This document shows, piece after piece, positions 29,677-37,688 of a DNA stretch of 50,637 nucleotides (its first letter is position 1; each line of letters starts with the position of its first letter). Location of the stretch: the NCBI GenBank assembly GCA_913009895.1, contig CAJVXY010000023.1:1-50637 (forward strand). Direction: 5' to 3'. This DNA comes from an uncultured Acidiferrobacteraceae bacterium (GTDB lineage Bacteria > Pseudomonadota > Gammaproteobacteria > Acidiferrobacterales > SZUA-150). The translations under genes and the position numbers were made by a program. The notes beneath the pieces are model-generated. The model did not search any database. It worked only from the letters and a program-made list of their open reading frames with translations, and was not told where the DNA came from.

Positions 29677-30741
29677 GTGGTTAAAAAAAATACTGACGAT
29701 ATTGATACGATTAAACTGCAGTTTAAAAAAGAACTGTCGGTTGGTACCGGTAGTTTCCTGGTAAATACATTTCTGAAAGCGGACCATGCGCTTGGTGCAG
29801 GCGATGAAAAAAGTGCGTTAATCGCACTTCGACAGGCATTAATGCTGGCAAAAAACCATAGCCTGCAGTTTCTGGAATGGCTCCATCCCAACATGGTTGA
29901 AAGGTTGCTCAAAAAAGCACTCGAATCAAATATTGAAACAGGTTTTGCCAGCCGCCTGCTGGCCCGTTATCACGAACATGGTGCCAGTGATATCAACACA
30001 ATTGAGCCAGAGGATGTCTTGCGCGTTTATACCCTGGGTGAATTTTCAATCATCAAGAGCGGATCACCAGTAAAATTTTCTGGCAAGGCACAACAGCGTC
30101 CGCTTGATTTGCTTAGAATCATCATTTCATATGGCGGCAAAGGAATTAGCAAGGATCGCATATCAGAATCTTTGTGGCCAGATGCCGAGGGCGACCAGGC
30201 CCACCGTTCATTTGCCACCACGCTGCACAGACTCCGCAAGCTCATTGGCAAAGACATGGTAAGCCTGTCTGATGGCAAGCTGTCTCTAAACTGGAAAAAG
30301 GTCTGGGTCGATCTAAATGAGTTTGAAAAATTACTCAACCGTGCAGCAATCGGTAATGATATAGAGATTACCTATCGAGACGTAGAAAGTGCGCTCTCTC
30401 TTTATAATGGCAACTTTCTTGATGAAGAAGACCATTCATGGGTAATCTCCAGGCGCGAACAATTACGCGATAAATTATTGAACACATTGAATACCTGCGG
30501 CAATGAGCTCAGAAAAAAAGAGTTGTTTGATCGGGCCGAGATCCTGTACAAACGGGCGATTGAAATAGACGAGTTGGCCGAAGAGGCCTACCAGGGATTA
30601 TTGTTAATTTATAAATCACAAAATAAAAAAGCAGAAGCAATTTCCACCTATTTGCAGTGTCGTAAAATATTAATGTCGGTCATGCAAGTGTCTCCTTCTT
30701 CCAAAACTGAATCCATCTATCTGTCACTCCAGGAAGATTGA
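29677..30741 (+). CDS. BTAD/SARP-type transcriptional regulator, stand-alone
   Basis: A 354-residue putative regulator. Residues 1-105 are helical and include LEWLHPNMVERLLKKALESN, resembling the linker that follows the TPR array in much larger STAND-type regulators. An OmpR-like winged helix lies at about 115-215 (VLRVYTLGEFSIIKSGSPVK, QQRPLDLLRIIISYGGK, ESLWPDAEGDQAHRSFATTL). A bacterial transcriptional activation (TPR) domain covers about 215-354 (AEILYKRAIEIDELAEEAYQ). No NTPase P-loop is present, so only the C-terminal output half of the large family exists. The start is GTG at 29677, with an in-frame TAA two codons upstream and AAAGGATG 12-19 bases ahead. It precedes a small ORF and a beta-barrel gene, likely targets. 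Confidence 0.82.
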   Translation: MVKKNTDDIDTIKLQFKKELSVGTGSFLVNTFLKADHALGAGDEKSALIALRQALMLAKNHSLQFLEWLHPNMVERLLKKALESNIETGFASRLLARYHEHGASDINTIEPEDVLRVYTLGEFSIIKSGSPVKFSGKAQQRPLDLLRIIISYGGKGISKDRISESLWPDAEGDQAHRSFATTLHRLRKLIGKDMVSLSDGKLSLNWKKVWVDLNEFEKLLNRAAIGNDIEITYRDVESALSLYNGNFLDEEDHSWVISRREQLRDKLLNTLNTCGNELRKKELFDRAEILYKRAIEIDELAEEAYQGLLLIYKSQNKKAEAISTYLQCRKILMSVMQVSPSSKTESIYLSLQED

Positions 30742-30788
30742 GCCTGGTGAGCACGAGCTTGTCCTCACACGCCATGATTATTTCGATA

Positions 30789-30807
30789 TTTGTAACTTAT
30801 TTGTAAC
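30789..30807 (+). promoter_or_regulatory. SARP-type operator candidate: TTTGTAAC direct repeat, 11-bp period
   Basis: Two exact copies of TTTGTAAC (30789-30796 and 30800-30807) are separated by TTA, so they recur every 11 bp on the same DNA face. About eight bases further comes AGATAA (30816-30821), a possible -10 box. Known SARP sites are heptamer direct repeats with 11-bp spacing about eight bases before the -10. The site lies directly after the BTAD gene and before the 59-residue ORF. Confidence 0.5.
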
Positions 30808-30826
30808 CCCGGTACAGATAAAATGC

Positions 30827-30849
30827 CCATATTCTTGAAAAATATGGAG
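30827..30849 (+). promoter_or_regulatory. Hairpin covering the Shine-Dalgarno of the 59-residue ORF
   Basis: CCATATT (30827-30833) pairs with AATATGG (30841-30847) around the loop CTTGAAA. The last two G of the stem are the first half of the GGAG ribosome site (30846-30849), which lies eight bases before the ATG at 30858. The stem is AU-rich and weak, so it could open with temperature or on factor binding. Confidence 0.45.
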
Positions 30850-30857
30850 TATAAACA

Positions 30858-31037
30858 ATGCAAAAAAGCCTGATTGTTCGTATATACCGCAAAGAACAGC
30901 AAAGAAATCAGCGTGGGCCAAATAATGTGGTTCACGGCATTGTTGAGAATATTTACACATCAAAAATAGAAGCATTTTCAAATAAGGATGAGCTGTGGCG
31001 ATTAGTGAATAACGAGATAGAAGCGGGCAAGGCTTGA
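30858..31037 (+). CDS. Small conserved-looking protein, 59 residues, linked to the BTAD gene
   Basis: The ORF starts at ATG 30858 with GGAG eight bases ahead and stops at TGA 31035-31037. It reads from MQKSLIVRIYRKEQQRNQRG to RLVNNEIEAGKA. The LIVRIYRKE start, a V-x-G-I-V-E-N-I strand and an A-F-x-N-x-D-E-L-W-x-L end match a pattern I associate with short proteins encoded next to BTAD regulators in proteobacteria, from memory only. No signal peptide or membrane segment. Basic at the N-terminal half, acidic later. The role is unknown; it may be a partner or modulator of the regulator. Confidence 0.68.
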   Translation: MQKSLIVRIYRKEQQRNQRGPNNVVHGIVENIYTSKIEAFSNKDELWRLVNNEIEAGKA

Positions 31038-31088
31038 GGTTATTTTTTTACATATTCAATATTTTTTACAAAAAACAGGGAGCATAAA

Positions 31089-31640
31089 ATGAGATATATC
31101 AAATTTATTTTAAGTACATTTATTTTCTTAATCGGTATTACCATGTTACCGGTAGCGAATGCTGGCAAAAATTCGGTTCGTCCAGGCATTGTAATCAACC
31201 CTATTGGCACAGGTGTCAATGTTGAGTACGAGCGTTTGCTGACCAATAAAGTGGGGATTGGGGCACGTATTGGCACACTTAGCTACAATTATGAGGATGG
31301 TAGTTACGAGGAAGATGGTAAAGGTACGGGTGTTGAATTTATTGCCAGGTTTTATCCAAAGGGAAATGGTTTTAATGGTTTTTATGTCGGCGGCGGCGTC
31401 GGTTTATGGAGCATTGCCTGGGATTGGACCGACCCGACTGATGTTCCAACATATGATAGCGGTACTTCTTCTGTGGCCAATGTAAACGTAAACCTGGGCT
31501 GGAAAATCCCGCTCGGTTCCGAGAAAATTTACCTGGATCCAGCCATTATGCTAGGAAATTATTTTTCAGTGGCAAGTGATGACACTGAGGGCTTGGGATT
31601 TTATGCCGCTGCCCAGCTTGGAGTTGGATTTGTATTCTAA
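31089..31640 (+). CDS. Exported outer-membrane beta-barrel-like protein
   Basis: A 183-residue protein with a signal peptide (MRYIKFILSTFIFLIGITML, cleavage near ANA at residues 23-25). The mature part alternates hydrophobic and polar residues in strands (VGIGARIGTLSYNYED, GTGVEFIARFYPKG, GFYVGGGVGLWSIAWDW, GLGFYAAAQLGVGFVF) and ends in phenylalanine, the C-terminal signal for the BAM complex. It looks like an 8-strand barrel of the OmpA/OmpW size class. CAGGGAGC precedes the ATG. A nearby TTTTTTACA direct repeat (31044-31052 and 31062-31070) lies just upstream. An intrinsic terminator follows, closing the regulator-small ORF-barrel module. Confidence 0.75.
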   Translation: MRYIKFILSTFIFLIGITMLPVANAGKNSVRPGIVINPIGTGVNVEYERLLTNKVGIGARIGTLSYNYEDGSYEEDGKGTGVEFIARFYPKGNGFNGFYVGGGVGLWSIAWDWTDPTDVPTYDSGTSSVANVNVNLGWKIPLGSEKIYLDPAIMLGNYFSVASDDTEGLGFYAAAQLGVGFVF

Positions 31641-31676
31641 CACGGTGGTAATTTTCTTGTTTAAACGCAATTCTGG

Positions 31677-31706
31677 AAGCCACTGTAATAAAACAGTGGC
31701 TTTTTT
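31677..31706 (+). terminator. Rho-independent terminator after the beta-barrel gene
   Basis: Stem AAGCCACTG / CAGTGGCTT (9 bp, perfect) with loop TAATAAAA and a T-run to 31706. It ends plus-strand transcription 37 bases after the barrel stop and just before the end of the minus-strand methyltransferase. Confidence 0.92.
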
Positions 31707-31725
31707 AATATTATGCATGGATAGA

Positions 31726-32364
31726 TTATTTTTTTATTGCCAGGGATATACCATCGCGAATACTTAACATCACATTTTCGAAGCGACCATCGTTTTGTAA
31801 TAGTTTATTAAATTTTACAATACCTTTGTCCGCTTCAGTTTTTGGTGATAAAACGGCGCCTGACCACAAAACGTTATCTACGATCAGGAGTCCACCAGCC
31901 CTGAGTTTATGAAATACCTGTTCGAAATAAGCTGGGTAATTTTCCTTGTCAGCATCCAGAAATATGAGGTCATAAGTACGGCCTTCGAGTTTTTCTATTA
32001 AGGTTTCCAGTGCCGGCCCCTGGTAAATAGAAATTTTTTTACCGTGAGGGCTTTTTTCAAAAAAGTTTTTAGCAATATCAATATGTTTTTGTTCCAGCTC
32101 GCAGGAATCAAGCTGACCGTTTCCCGGCAAACCTTCGGCCATGGCAAGGGCAGAGTAACCAGTGAATAAACCGATCTCCAGAATGCGCTTTGCGCCTGTG
32201 ATCCGCACCAGTGTTTTCAGGAATTGCCCTTCAACAGGTCCGGTCAGCATCTGTGGTAACTCACAGTTGGCAGCAGTATAGGTAGCAATCTCATTTAATA
32301 TGACCGAGGGCTGGCTTGTATGGTCAACCAGGTATTTGGATAATTCATCACCAATAAAATTCAT
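31726..32364 (-). CDS. SAM-dependent O-methyltransferase (family 3, COMT-like)
   Basis: A 212-residue cytoplasmic methyltransferase. RILEIGLFTGYSALAMAEGL is the SAM motif I, YDLIFLDADKENYPAYFE carries the metal-binding aspartate, and GGLLIVDNVLWSGAVL follows, all typical of the catechol/caffeoyl-CoA type (PF01596). Substrate is unknown. The ATG at 32364 has a strong AGGAGC ten bases ahead and is preferred to an upstream in-frame start 14 codons earlier. It is divergent from glnE. Confidence 0.9.
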   Translation of the reverse strand: MNFIGDELSKYLVDHTSQPSVILNEIATYTAANCELPQMLTGPVEGQFLKTLVRITGAKRILEIGLFTGYSALAMAEGLPGNGQLDSCELEQKHIDIAKNFFEKSPHGKKISIYQGPALETLIEKLEGRTYDLIFLDADKENYPAYFEQVFHKLRAGGLLIVDNVLWSGAVLSPKTEADKGIVKFNKLLQNDGRFENVMLSIRDGISLAIKK

Positions 32365-32465
32365 GATTTCAGCTCCTGATAGTGAGACTATGAGTCTGTG
32401 CAGCATATAATTAAATCTACCTACGTATAATAAGTATAAATAGCTGAATCAGGCAATATTAGATT

Positions 32466-35387
32466 ATGACACCCGCGTATCAATCAGCCCTCGACAACCT
32501 GCCACCGGACTTGCAGGAAGAGACGGCGCGTTACCTGCAGGACATACCAGCGGATATACAAGTGAATGAGCAGGTGCCGGCCCAGTGGCAGCAGAACTGG
32601 CCCGAGACCCTGGTTCAGGTTATTACGGCCAGTCCTTATGTTGCCCAGTTGACCTGTCGTCAGCCATCGTTACTGCTTAAACAGATTAACAACGGTTCGT
32701 TGTTTAAGCGGCTGTCACTGGCCGAGCTGGAAAAAACAGTCTCTGGATCCCTGGCAGATATTGATAACGAACAATTGTTGTCCACAGCCCTCCGCCAAAT
32801 CAGGAATGAACATAGTTTGCGCATTGCCTGGCGTGATCTGGCCGGTTGGACAGATCTTGAAGAGACACTGACTGAATTATCAAACCTGGCAGATGTACTC
32901 GTTAAGGCCGCTCTTGAAAAAGTAAATAACTGGTCGGTCGATAAGTATGGCGTCCCAACGGGAGAATTTTCGGGCCTGCCTGTATCGCTTTGTATTTTTG
33001 CCCTCGGAAAACTGGGCGGCAATGAATTAAACTTTTCATCTGATATTGACCTGATATTTTTTTACCCGGAAGATGGTGAAACTCAAAACACAAACAAGAC
33101 CATAAGTAACCATGAGTTTTTTGTAAGGACCGCAAAACAACTCATTAAAATATTAAATGAACAAACAAAAGACGGTTTTGTTTTTCGTGTCGATATGCGC
33201 CTGCGTCCAAACGGCAAAGTCGGACCACTGGCCATGTCATTCTTTGCCGCAGAACAATACTACATAACCCATGGCCGCGAGTGGGAGCGGTACGCCTGGA
33301 TCAAGGCAAGACTCATGGCTGGCGAAAAAAAAAGAGGCGAGGAGTTTCTCAACCAGATGCGGCCATTTGTTTATCGCAAGTACCTGGATTACGGCGCGAT
33401 AGAGGCGATACGATCACTTAAAAAAAGTATCAACCTGGAACTCCGGCGCAAAAAAATATTACACGATATTAAACGTGGTCCCGGCGGTATTCGTGAAATT
33501 GAATTTATCGGCCAGGTGTTTCAGTTAATTCGTGGTGGACGGGACCTGCATTTACAGCAACGTAGTATCCTGAAAGTCCTGGAAAAATTAAAAGTGGATA
33601 AATTCATTACACCCAGGGCTGTTACGGATTTATCGATAGCCTACGATTTTTTACGCAGATCAGAGCATCGCCTGCAAATGGTTGCCGATCAACAGACACA
33701 TACTTTACCGCAGGATCAAACGGGCAAGGTACGACTGGCATTTGCAATGGGTTTTCCTGACTGGGAAACCTATAAGAAAAACCTTGATAAGCATATGGGT
33801 CGTGTCCACAGTCACTTTGAGCTGGTTATCGCCGCACCACAGCGAGAGCAGGAGGAAGAATACGATTCCGGCCTGATATCGCTGTGGTCAGGTGAACTGG
33901 ATCAGGAGGAAGCTATTTCGGTATTGAAGGCACATGGTTATATTACAGATCCGAAACAGGCGCTTGATGTTTTGACGGCAGCTTTTAAGAGTAGTGCCTA
34001 CGCTGCACTCACCAGTAATGGCAGAGAGCGTTATGATCGTTTAGTTCCTTTACTACTGGCAGCAGCCGGTCTCGGCAAATATCCAGAAAAAACCTTGAGT
34101 CGTTTACTGAACGTACTGGAGGCAATTGGTCGTCGATCTGCATACCTGGCGTTATTGGTTGAGAATCCGCTGGCACTTTCTCAATTGGTGCAGCTGTGTT
34201 CTGCCAGTGCCTGGATTGCCGAATGGATATCTCAGCATCCCTTGTTGCTTGATGAGTTATTGAATCCGGTAGCTGCATCGGAACATCCATCAAAAGAAAT
34301 TTTGGCTGAAGAATTATCGAAATTAATCAAGCAGCAGGACGGCAATGACCTGGAAAGGAAAATGGAATTATTACGCGAGTTTTGTAATCGGCACGTGTTA
34401 AGACTGGCTGCGGCCGAGGTTGGTCCCGGTCTTGATTCCAGCATCATTGGTCAAGGCCTGAGTGACATTGCCGATGTCGTGATCGACAGCAGCCTGCAAC
34501 TGGCGCTGGCAGAAACCTCGGAAAAGTTTGGTCAACCCCGGTGCGCGTCCGGTCACTCGCGGAAAATACCCGGTTTTATTGTCATTGGTTACGGCAAGCT
34601 GGGAGGCCATGAACTGGGTTTTGGTTCTGATGTGGATATTATTTTTCTCTATGATTACTGTGGTGAAGGGGAAACCAATGGCAAGCGGTCAATTCCCAAT
34701 GAGACTTTCTTTGCCAGGGTAAGCAAGAAACTGATCCATATCCTGGGTACTCGCACCTATGGTGGTATCCTTTATGAAGTTGATGCCCGCCTGCGTCCGA
34801 GCGGTACATCCGGGCCAATTGTGACCAGTCTTGAGGCATTTACGAAATACCAGGAAACAAGGGCCTGGGTTTGGGAGGTCCAGGCACTGGTACGTGCGCG
34901 CCCGGTTGCTGGTGACAAAAACCTGGCGGCGGCTTTTGTTCAGGCCAGGGAGAAGATTTTATGTCAAAAGCGTGATGCTGAGGCGCTGAGAATTGAAGTG
35001 TGTGAGATGCGCGCCAGGATGATGACAGCCCAAAAACCGCACGGGGTTGAAAAATTTGATGTAAAACATGATCGTGGTGGTATCGTCGATGTGGAATTTA
35101 TGGTGCAATATTGGGTACTGGTCTGGGCCCATGATTTTCCCGAGTTAACGTTAGATACGGAGAATATCGCTATTTTGAGGACCCTGGCCGGGGCAGGTTT
35201 GATTAAACCGGCACAAGCTGAGCTATTAGTAAGTGCTTATCAGTATTATCTTTCTACGGCTTACCATTTAAAGTTGATGCAGGCTGGACCCTGGGTAGAT
35301 CGGTCGGCCAGCGAGTCCCTTGGCAATTACCCTGGCAAGGTGGCAAAACTGTGGCATGAAGTGATGGAAAAAACTGACAATAATTAG
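32466..35387 (+). CDS. glnE: Bifunctional glutamine synthetase adenylyltransferase / adenylyl-removing enzyme
   Basis: A 973-residue enzyme that adenylylates and deadenylylates glutamine synthetase in response to PII and glutamine. Two nucleotidyltransferase domains are present: the N-terminal adenylyl-removing site GKLGGNELNFSSDIDLIFFY (Asp193, Asp195) and the C-terminal adenylylation site GKLGGHELGFGSDVDIIFLY (Asp722, Asp724). The linking helical regulatory region includes KRGPGGIREIEFIGQVFQLI. Length is near E. coli GlnE (946). ilvE follows 18 bases later, as in Pseudomonas. Confidence 0.97.
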   Translation: MTPAYQSALDNLPPDLQEETARYLQDIPADIQVNEQVPAQWQQNWPETLVQVITASPYVAQLTCRQPSLLLKQINNGSLFKRLSLAELEKTVSGSLADIDNEQLLSTALRQIRNEHSLRIAWRDLAGWTDLEETLTELSNLADVLVKAALEKVNNWSVDKYGVPTGEFSGLPVSLCIFALGKLGGNELNFSSDIDLIFFYPEDGETQNTNKTISNHEFFVRTAKQLIKILNEQTKDGFVFRVDMRLRPNGKVGPLAMSFFAAEQYYITHGREWERYAWIKARLMAGEKKRGEEFLNQMRPFVYRKYLDYGAIEAIRSLKKSINLELRRKKILHDIKRGPGGIREIEFIGQVFQLIRGGRDLHLQQRSILKVLEKLKVDKFITPRAVTDLSIAYDFLRRSEHRLQMVADQQTHTLPQDQTGKVRLAFAMGFPDWETYKKNLDKHMGRVHSHFELVIAAPQREQEEEYDSGLISLWSGELDQEEAISVLKAHGYITDPKQALDVLTAAFKSSAYAALTSNGRERYDRLVPLLLAAAGLGKYPEKTLSRLLNVLEAIGRRSAYLALLVENPLALSQLVQLCSASAWIAEWISQHPLLLDELLNPVAASEHPSKEILAEELSKLIKQQDGNDLERKMELLREFCNRHVLRLAAAEVGPGLDSSIIGQGLSDIADVVIDSSLQLALAETSEKFGQPRCASGHSRKIPGFIVIGYGKLGGHELGFGSDVDIIFLYDYCGEGETNGKRSIPNETFFARVSKKLIHILGTRTYGGILYEVDARLRPSGTSGPIVTSLEAFTKYQETRAWVWEVQALVRARPVAGDKNLAAAFVQAREKILCQKRDAEALRIEVCEMRARMMTAQKPHGVEKFDVKHDRGGIVDVEFMVQYWVLVWAHDFPELTLDTENIAILRTLAGAGLIKPAQAELLVSAYQYYLSTAYHLKLMQAGPWVDRSASESLGNYPGKVAKLWHEVMEKTDNN

Positions 35388-35405
35388 TTTAGGAGAATAT
35401 TTATT

Positions 35406-36326
35406 ATGTCGATGGCAGACCGTGATGGTCTAATTTGGTATGACGGGAAAATGGTCCCGTGGCGTGAAGCCACTACCCATGTATTAACACACACACTTCA
35501 TTACGGCATGGGTGTGTTTGAAGGTGAGCGCGCCTACAAAACAGATAAAGGCACCGCTATTTTTCGTTTAACAGAACATACTGACCGGTTGTTTCGTTCT
35601 GCCCATATCCTCAATATGGATATTCCTTTTGATAAAAAAACGATTAACGAGGCAACCCGATCAGTTGTAAAACAGAATAACCTGGACACGGCCTATATTC
35701 GCCCCATGTGTTTTTACGGCTCGGAAGGCATGGGTCTGCGGGCCGATAATCTTAAAGTGCATGTCATTATTGCAGCATGGGAATGGGGCACTTACCTTGG
35801 CGATGACGCCCTTAAAAAAGGTATCAGGATTCATACGTCATCATTCACACGTCACCATGTGAATGTCACTATGTGTCGCGCCAAGGCCAATGGAAATTAT
35901 ATCAATTCAATCATGGCCCTCCAGGAAGCCCAGGCCAATGGTTACGATGAGGCATTGCTGCTGGATGTGGATGGTTTTGTTGCCGAGGGCAGTGGTGAAA
36001 ATATTTTCATTGTTCATAATGGTGTCCTTTATACACCTGAGTTAACTTCTGCGCTTGGGGGCATTACCCGGGATACAATTTTAAAATTGGCCGCTGATGA
36101 AGACATTAAAGTAGTTGAAAAACGTATCACCCGGGATGAGGTGTATGTGGCCGATGAAGCATTTTTTACAGGCTCGGCTGCCGAGGTCACACCTATTCGC
36201 GAACTGGACCGCAGGCGCATCGGTAATGGCAAGCGTGGCCCGATCACTGAAAAATTACAAAGTCTTTACTTTGACCAGGTTCACGGTCGCCGCAAGGTCT
36301 ATCCTGAATGGTTGGCGATAGTTTAA
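35406..36326 (+). CDS. ilvE: Branched-chain amino acid aminotransferase
   Basis: A 306-residue class IV PLP enzyme for the last step of Leu, Ile and Val synthesis. IWYDGKMVPWREATTHVLTH, the HYGMGVFEGERAY segment, the PLP lysine at residue 160 (RAKANGNYINSIMA), DGFVAEGSGENIFIV and FFTGSAAEVTPI are intact. Length matches E. coli IlvE (309). TTTAGGAGAATATTT gives a good ribosome site. It sits between glnE and a small zinc-finger gene, all on the plus strand with short gaps. Confidence 0.97.
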   Translation: MSMADRDGLIWYDGKMVPWREATTHVLTHTLHYGMGVFEGERAYKTDKGTAIFRLTEHTDRLFRSAHILNMDIPFDKKTINEATRSVVKQNNLDTAYIRPMCFYGSEGMGLRADNLKVHVIIAAWEWGTYLGDDALKKGIRIHTSSFTRHHVNVTMCRAKANGNYINSIMALQEAQANGYDEALLLDVDGFVAEGSGENIFIVHNGVLYTPELTSALGGITRDTILKLAADEDIKVVEKRITRDEVYVADEAFFTGSAAEVTPIRELDRRRIGNGKRGPITEKLQSLYFDQVHGRRKVYPEWLAIV

Positions 36327-36345
36327 ACAGATTTCACGGGAGCTT

Positions 36346-36573
36346 ATGATGAAAGCAAGTCATGCCACAAACGAGATGCAGGCAAACGCAAAAAACAGGT
36401 ATGAAATAACGGAAAATGATTTACCATTGCATTGTCCAATGCCGGGAATGGGTTTGTGGAATTCTCATCCTAAAGTCTATATCCCGATTACTGCGGGAAA
36501 GGAATCACGGTGCCCCTATTGTGGCGCCCTGTATTCAATCAAGGCAAGTGTGACGAGTAGTGATGAGAAATAA
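36346..36573 (+). CDS. CHCC-type zinc-finger protein (NDUFS6-like domain)
   Basis: A 75-residue protein with an HCPMPGMGLWNSHPKVYIPI segment followed by SRCPYCGALYSI. The C-x(n)-H-x(n)-C-x2-C arrangement is the zf-CHCC domain also found in the mitochondrial complex I subunit NDUFS6. The bacterial role is unknown to me. It starts at ATG 36346 with GGGAGC ahead. In pseudomonads a homologue occupies the same place between ilvE and waaF, which makes a real gene likely despite its size. Confidence 0.85.
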   Translation: MMKASHATNEMQANAKNRYEITENDLPLHCPMPGMGLWNSHPKVYIPITAGKESRCPYCGALYSIKASVTSSDEK

Positions 36574-36635
36574 AAACGTCAATTGTTGTATAGCCCCCAA
36601 ACTTTTCGCGTATCATAAAAATACTTCTTTAGTCC

Positions 36636-37688
36636 TTGCAGCCTAGCAACACGAACCTGGCCACTAGAATCTTGATAGTTGGCCCCGCATGGGTGGGGGA
36701 TATGGTAATGGCACAATCCCTGTTTAAGAAATTGCGAATTGATTACCCGAAATCACGTCTTGATGTGCTCGCGCCTGCCTGGACCGAACCCTTGCTCGCT
36801 CGTATGCCCGAGGTAAATAAAGCTGTCATGATGCCCCTCGGCCACGGCCATTTTCAATTAGTGACCCGCTGGCAAATTGGTAAACAATTAAGGACTGGTA
36901 ATTACGCCAGGGCCATTGTGTTACCCAGTTCTTTCAAATCTGCGCTCGCACCTTTTTTTGCAAACATCAGGCAGCGTACCGGTTTTTTGGGAGAGCTGCG
37001 CTGGGGCCTGTTAAATGATATTCGCAAGCTCGATAAAAAATTATTACCACGTACTGTGGATCGTTTCGTAACACTTGGCAACGAAAATAAATTACATTAT
37101 AAAAATGATAACCCTGAAAAATCAAAAAAAATATTACAACCGAAACTTGTAATAAATGAAAAAAATGTCCGGTCGGCAATGGAACGGTATAAACTAACCA
37201 GCACTTCAGGTCCGGTGCTTGGTTTGTGTCCCGGGGCTGAATATGGCCCAGCCAAACAATGGCCCGCTGAATATTATGCCGATATTGCCCGTGAAAAACT
37301 GGCACAGGGCTGGCAGGTGTGGTTATTTGGTTCTGACAAGGATGTAGTGGTCACAGGCAAAATAAACAAATTAACACAAAATCAATGTGTTGATCTAAGT
37401 GGTAAAACCAGCCTCGGCGATGCTATTGATTTGATGTCGTGTACTGATACGATTGTTACCAATGATTCTGGGCTAATGCATGTAGCAGCAGCCCTTGATC
37501 GAAAGGTTATCGCAATCTATGGTTCAACAGATCCGGGTTTTACACCGCCACTCACAGACAAGGCCAGGATAATTTCACTGGATCTTGATTGCAGCCCCTG
37601 TTTTAAACGTGTCTGTCCTTTAGGGCACACAAAATGTCTTGTTGATTTAAAGCCTCATCGGGTACTAACGGCCCTGGATAATACTTAA
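36636..37688 (+). CDS. waaF: ADP-heptose:LPS heptosyltransferase II
   Basis: A 350-residue family 9 glycosyltransferase that adds the second heptose to the inner LPS core on the cytoplasmic face. ILIVGPAWVGDMVMAQSLF at the N-terminus, SFKSALAPFFANIRQRTGF, LGLCPGAEYGPAKQWP and the donor-site TNDSGLMHVAAALDRKVIAI are diagnostic of WaaF. A CSPCFKRVCPLGHTKCL cysteine cluster ends the protein. TTG at 36636 is the only reasonable start: TAG lies one codon upstream and the first ATG falls within the conserved motif. Its final base is shared with the waaC start (TAATG). Confidence 0.93.
   Translation: MQPSNTNLATRILIVGPAWVGDMVMAQSLFKKLRIDYPKSRLDVLAPAWTEPLLARMPEVNKAVMMPLGHGHFQLVTRWQIGKQLRTGNYARAIVLPSSFKSALAPFFANIRQRTGFLGELRWGLLNDIRKLDKKLLPRTVDRFVTLGNENKLHYKNDNPEKSKKILQPKLVINEKNVRSAMERYKLTSTSGPVLGLCPGAEYGPAKQWPAEYYADIAREKLAQGWQVWLFGSDKDVVVTGKINKLTQNQCVDLSGKTSLGDAIDLMSCTDTIVTNDSGLMHVAAALDRKVIAIYGSTDPGFTPPLTDKARIISLDLDCSPCFKRVCPLGHTKCLVDLKPHRVLTALDNT

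Noticed and set aside
31044-31070. TTTTTTACA direct repeat upstream of the beta-barrel gene as a second regulator site
   Set aside because: The 18-bp offset does not fit the 11-bp period of the upstream repeat, and the sequence is low-complexity.
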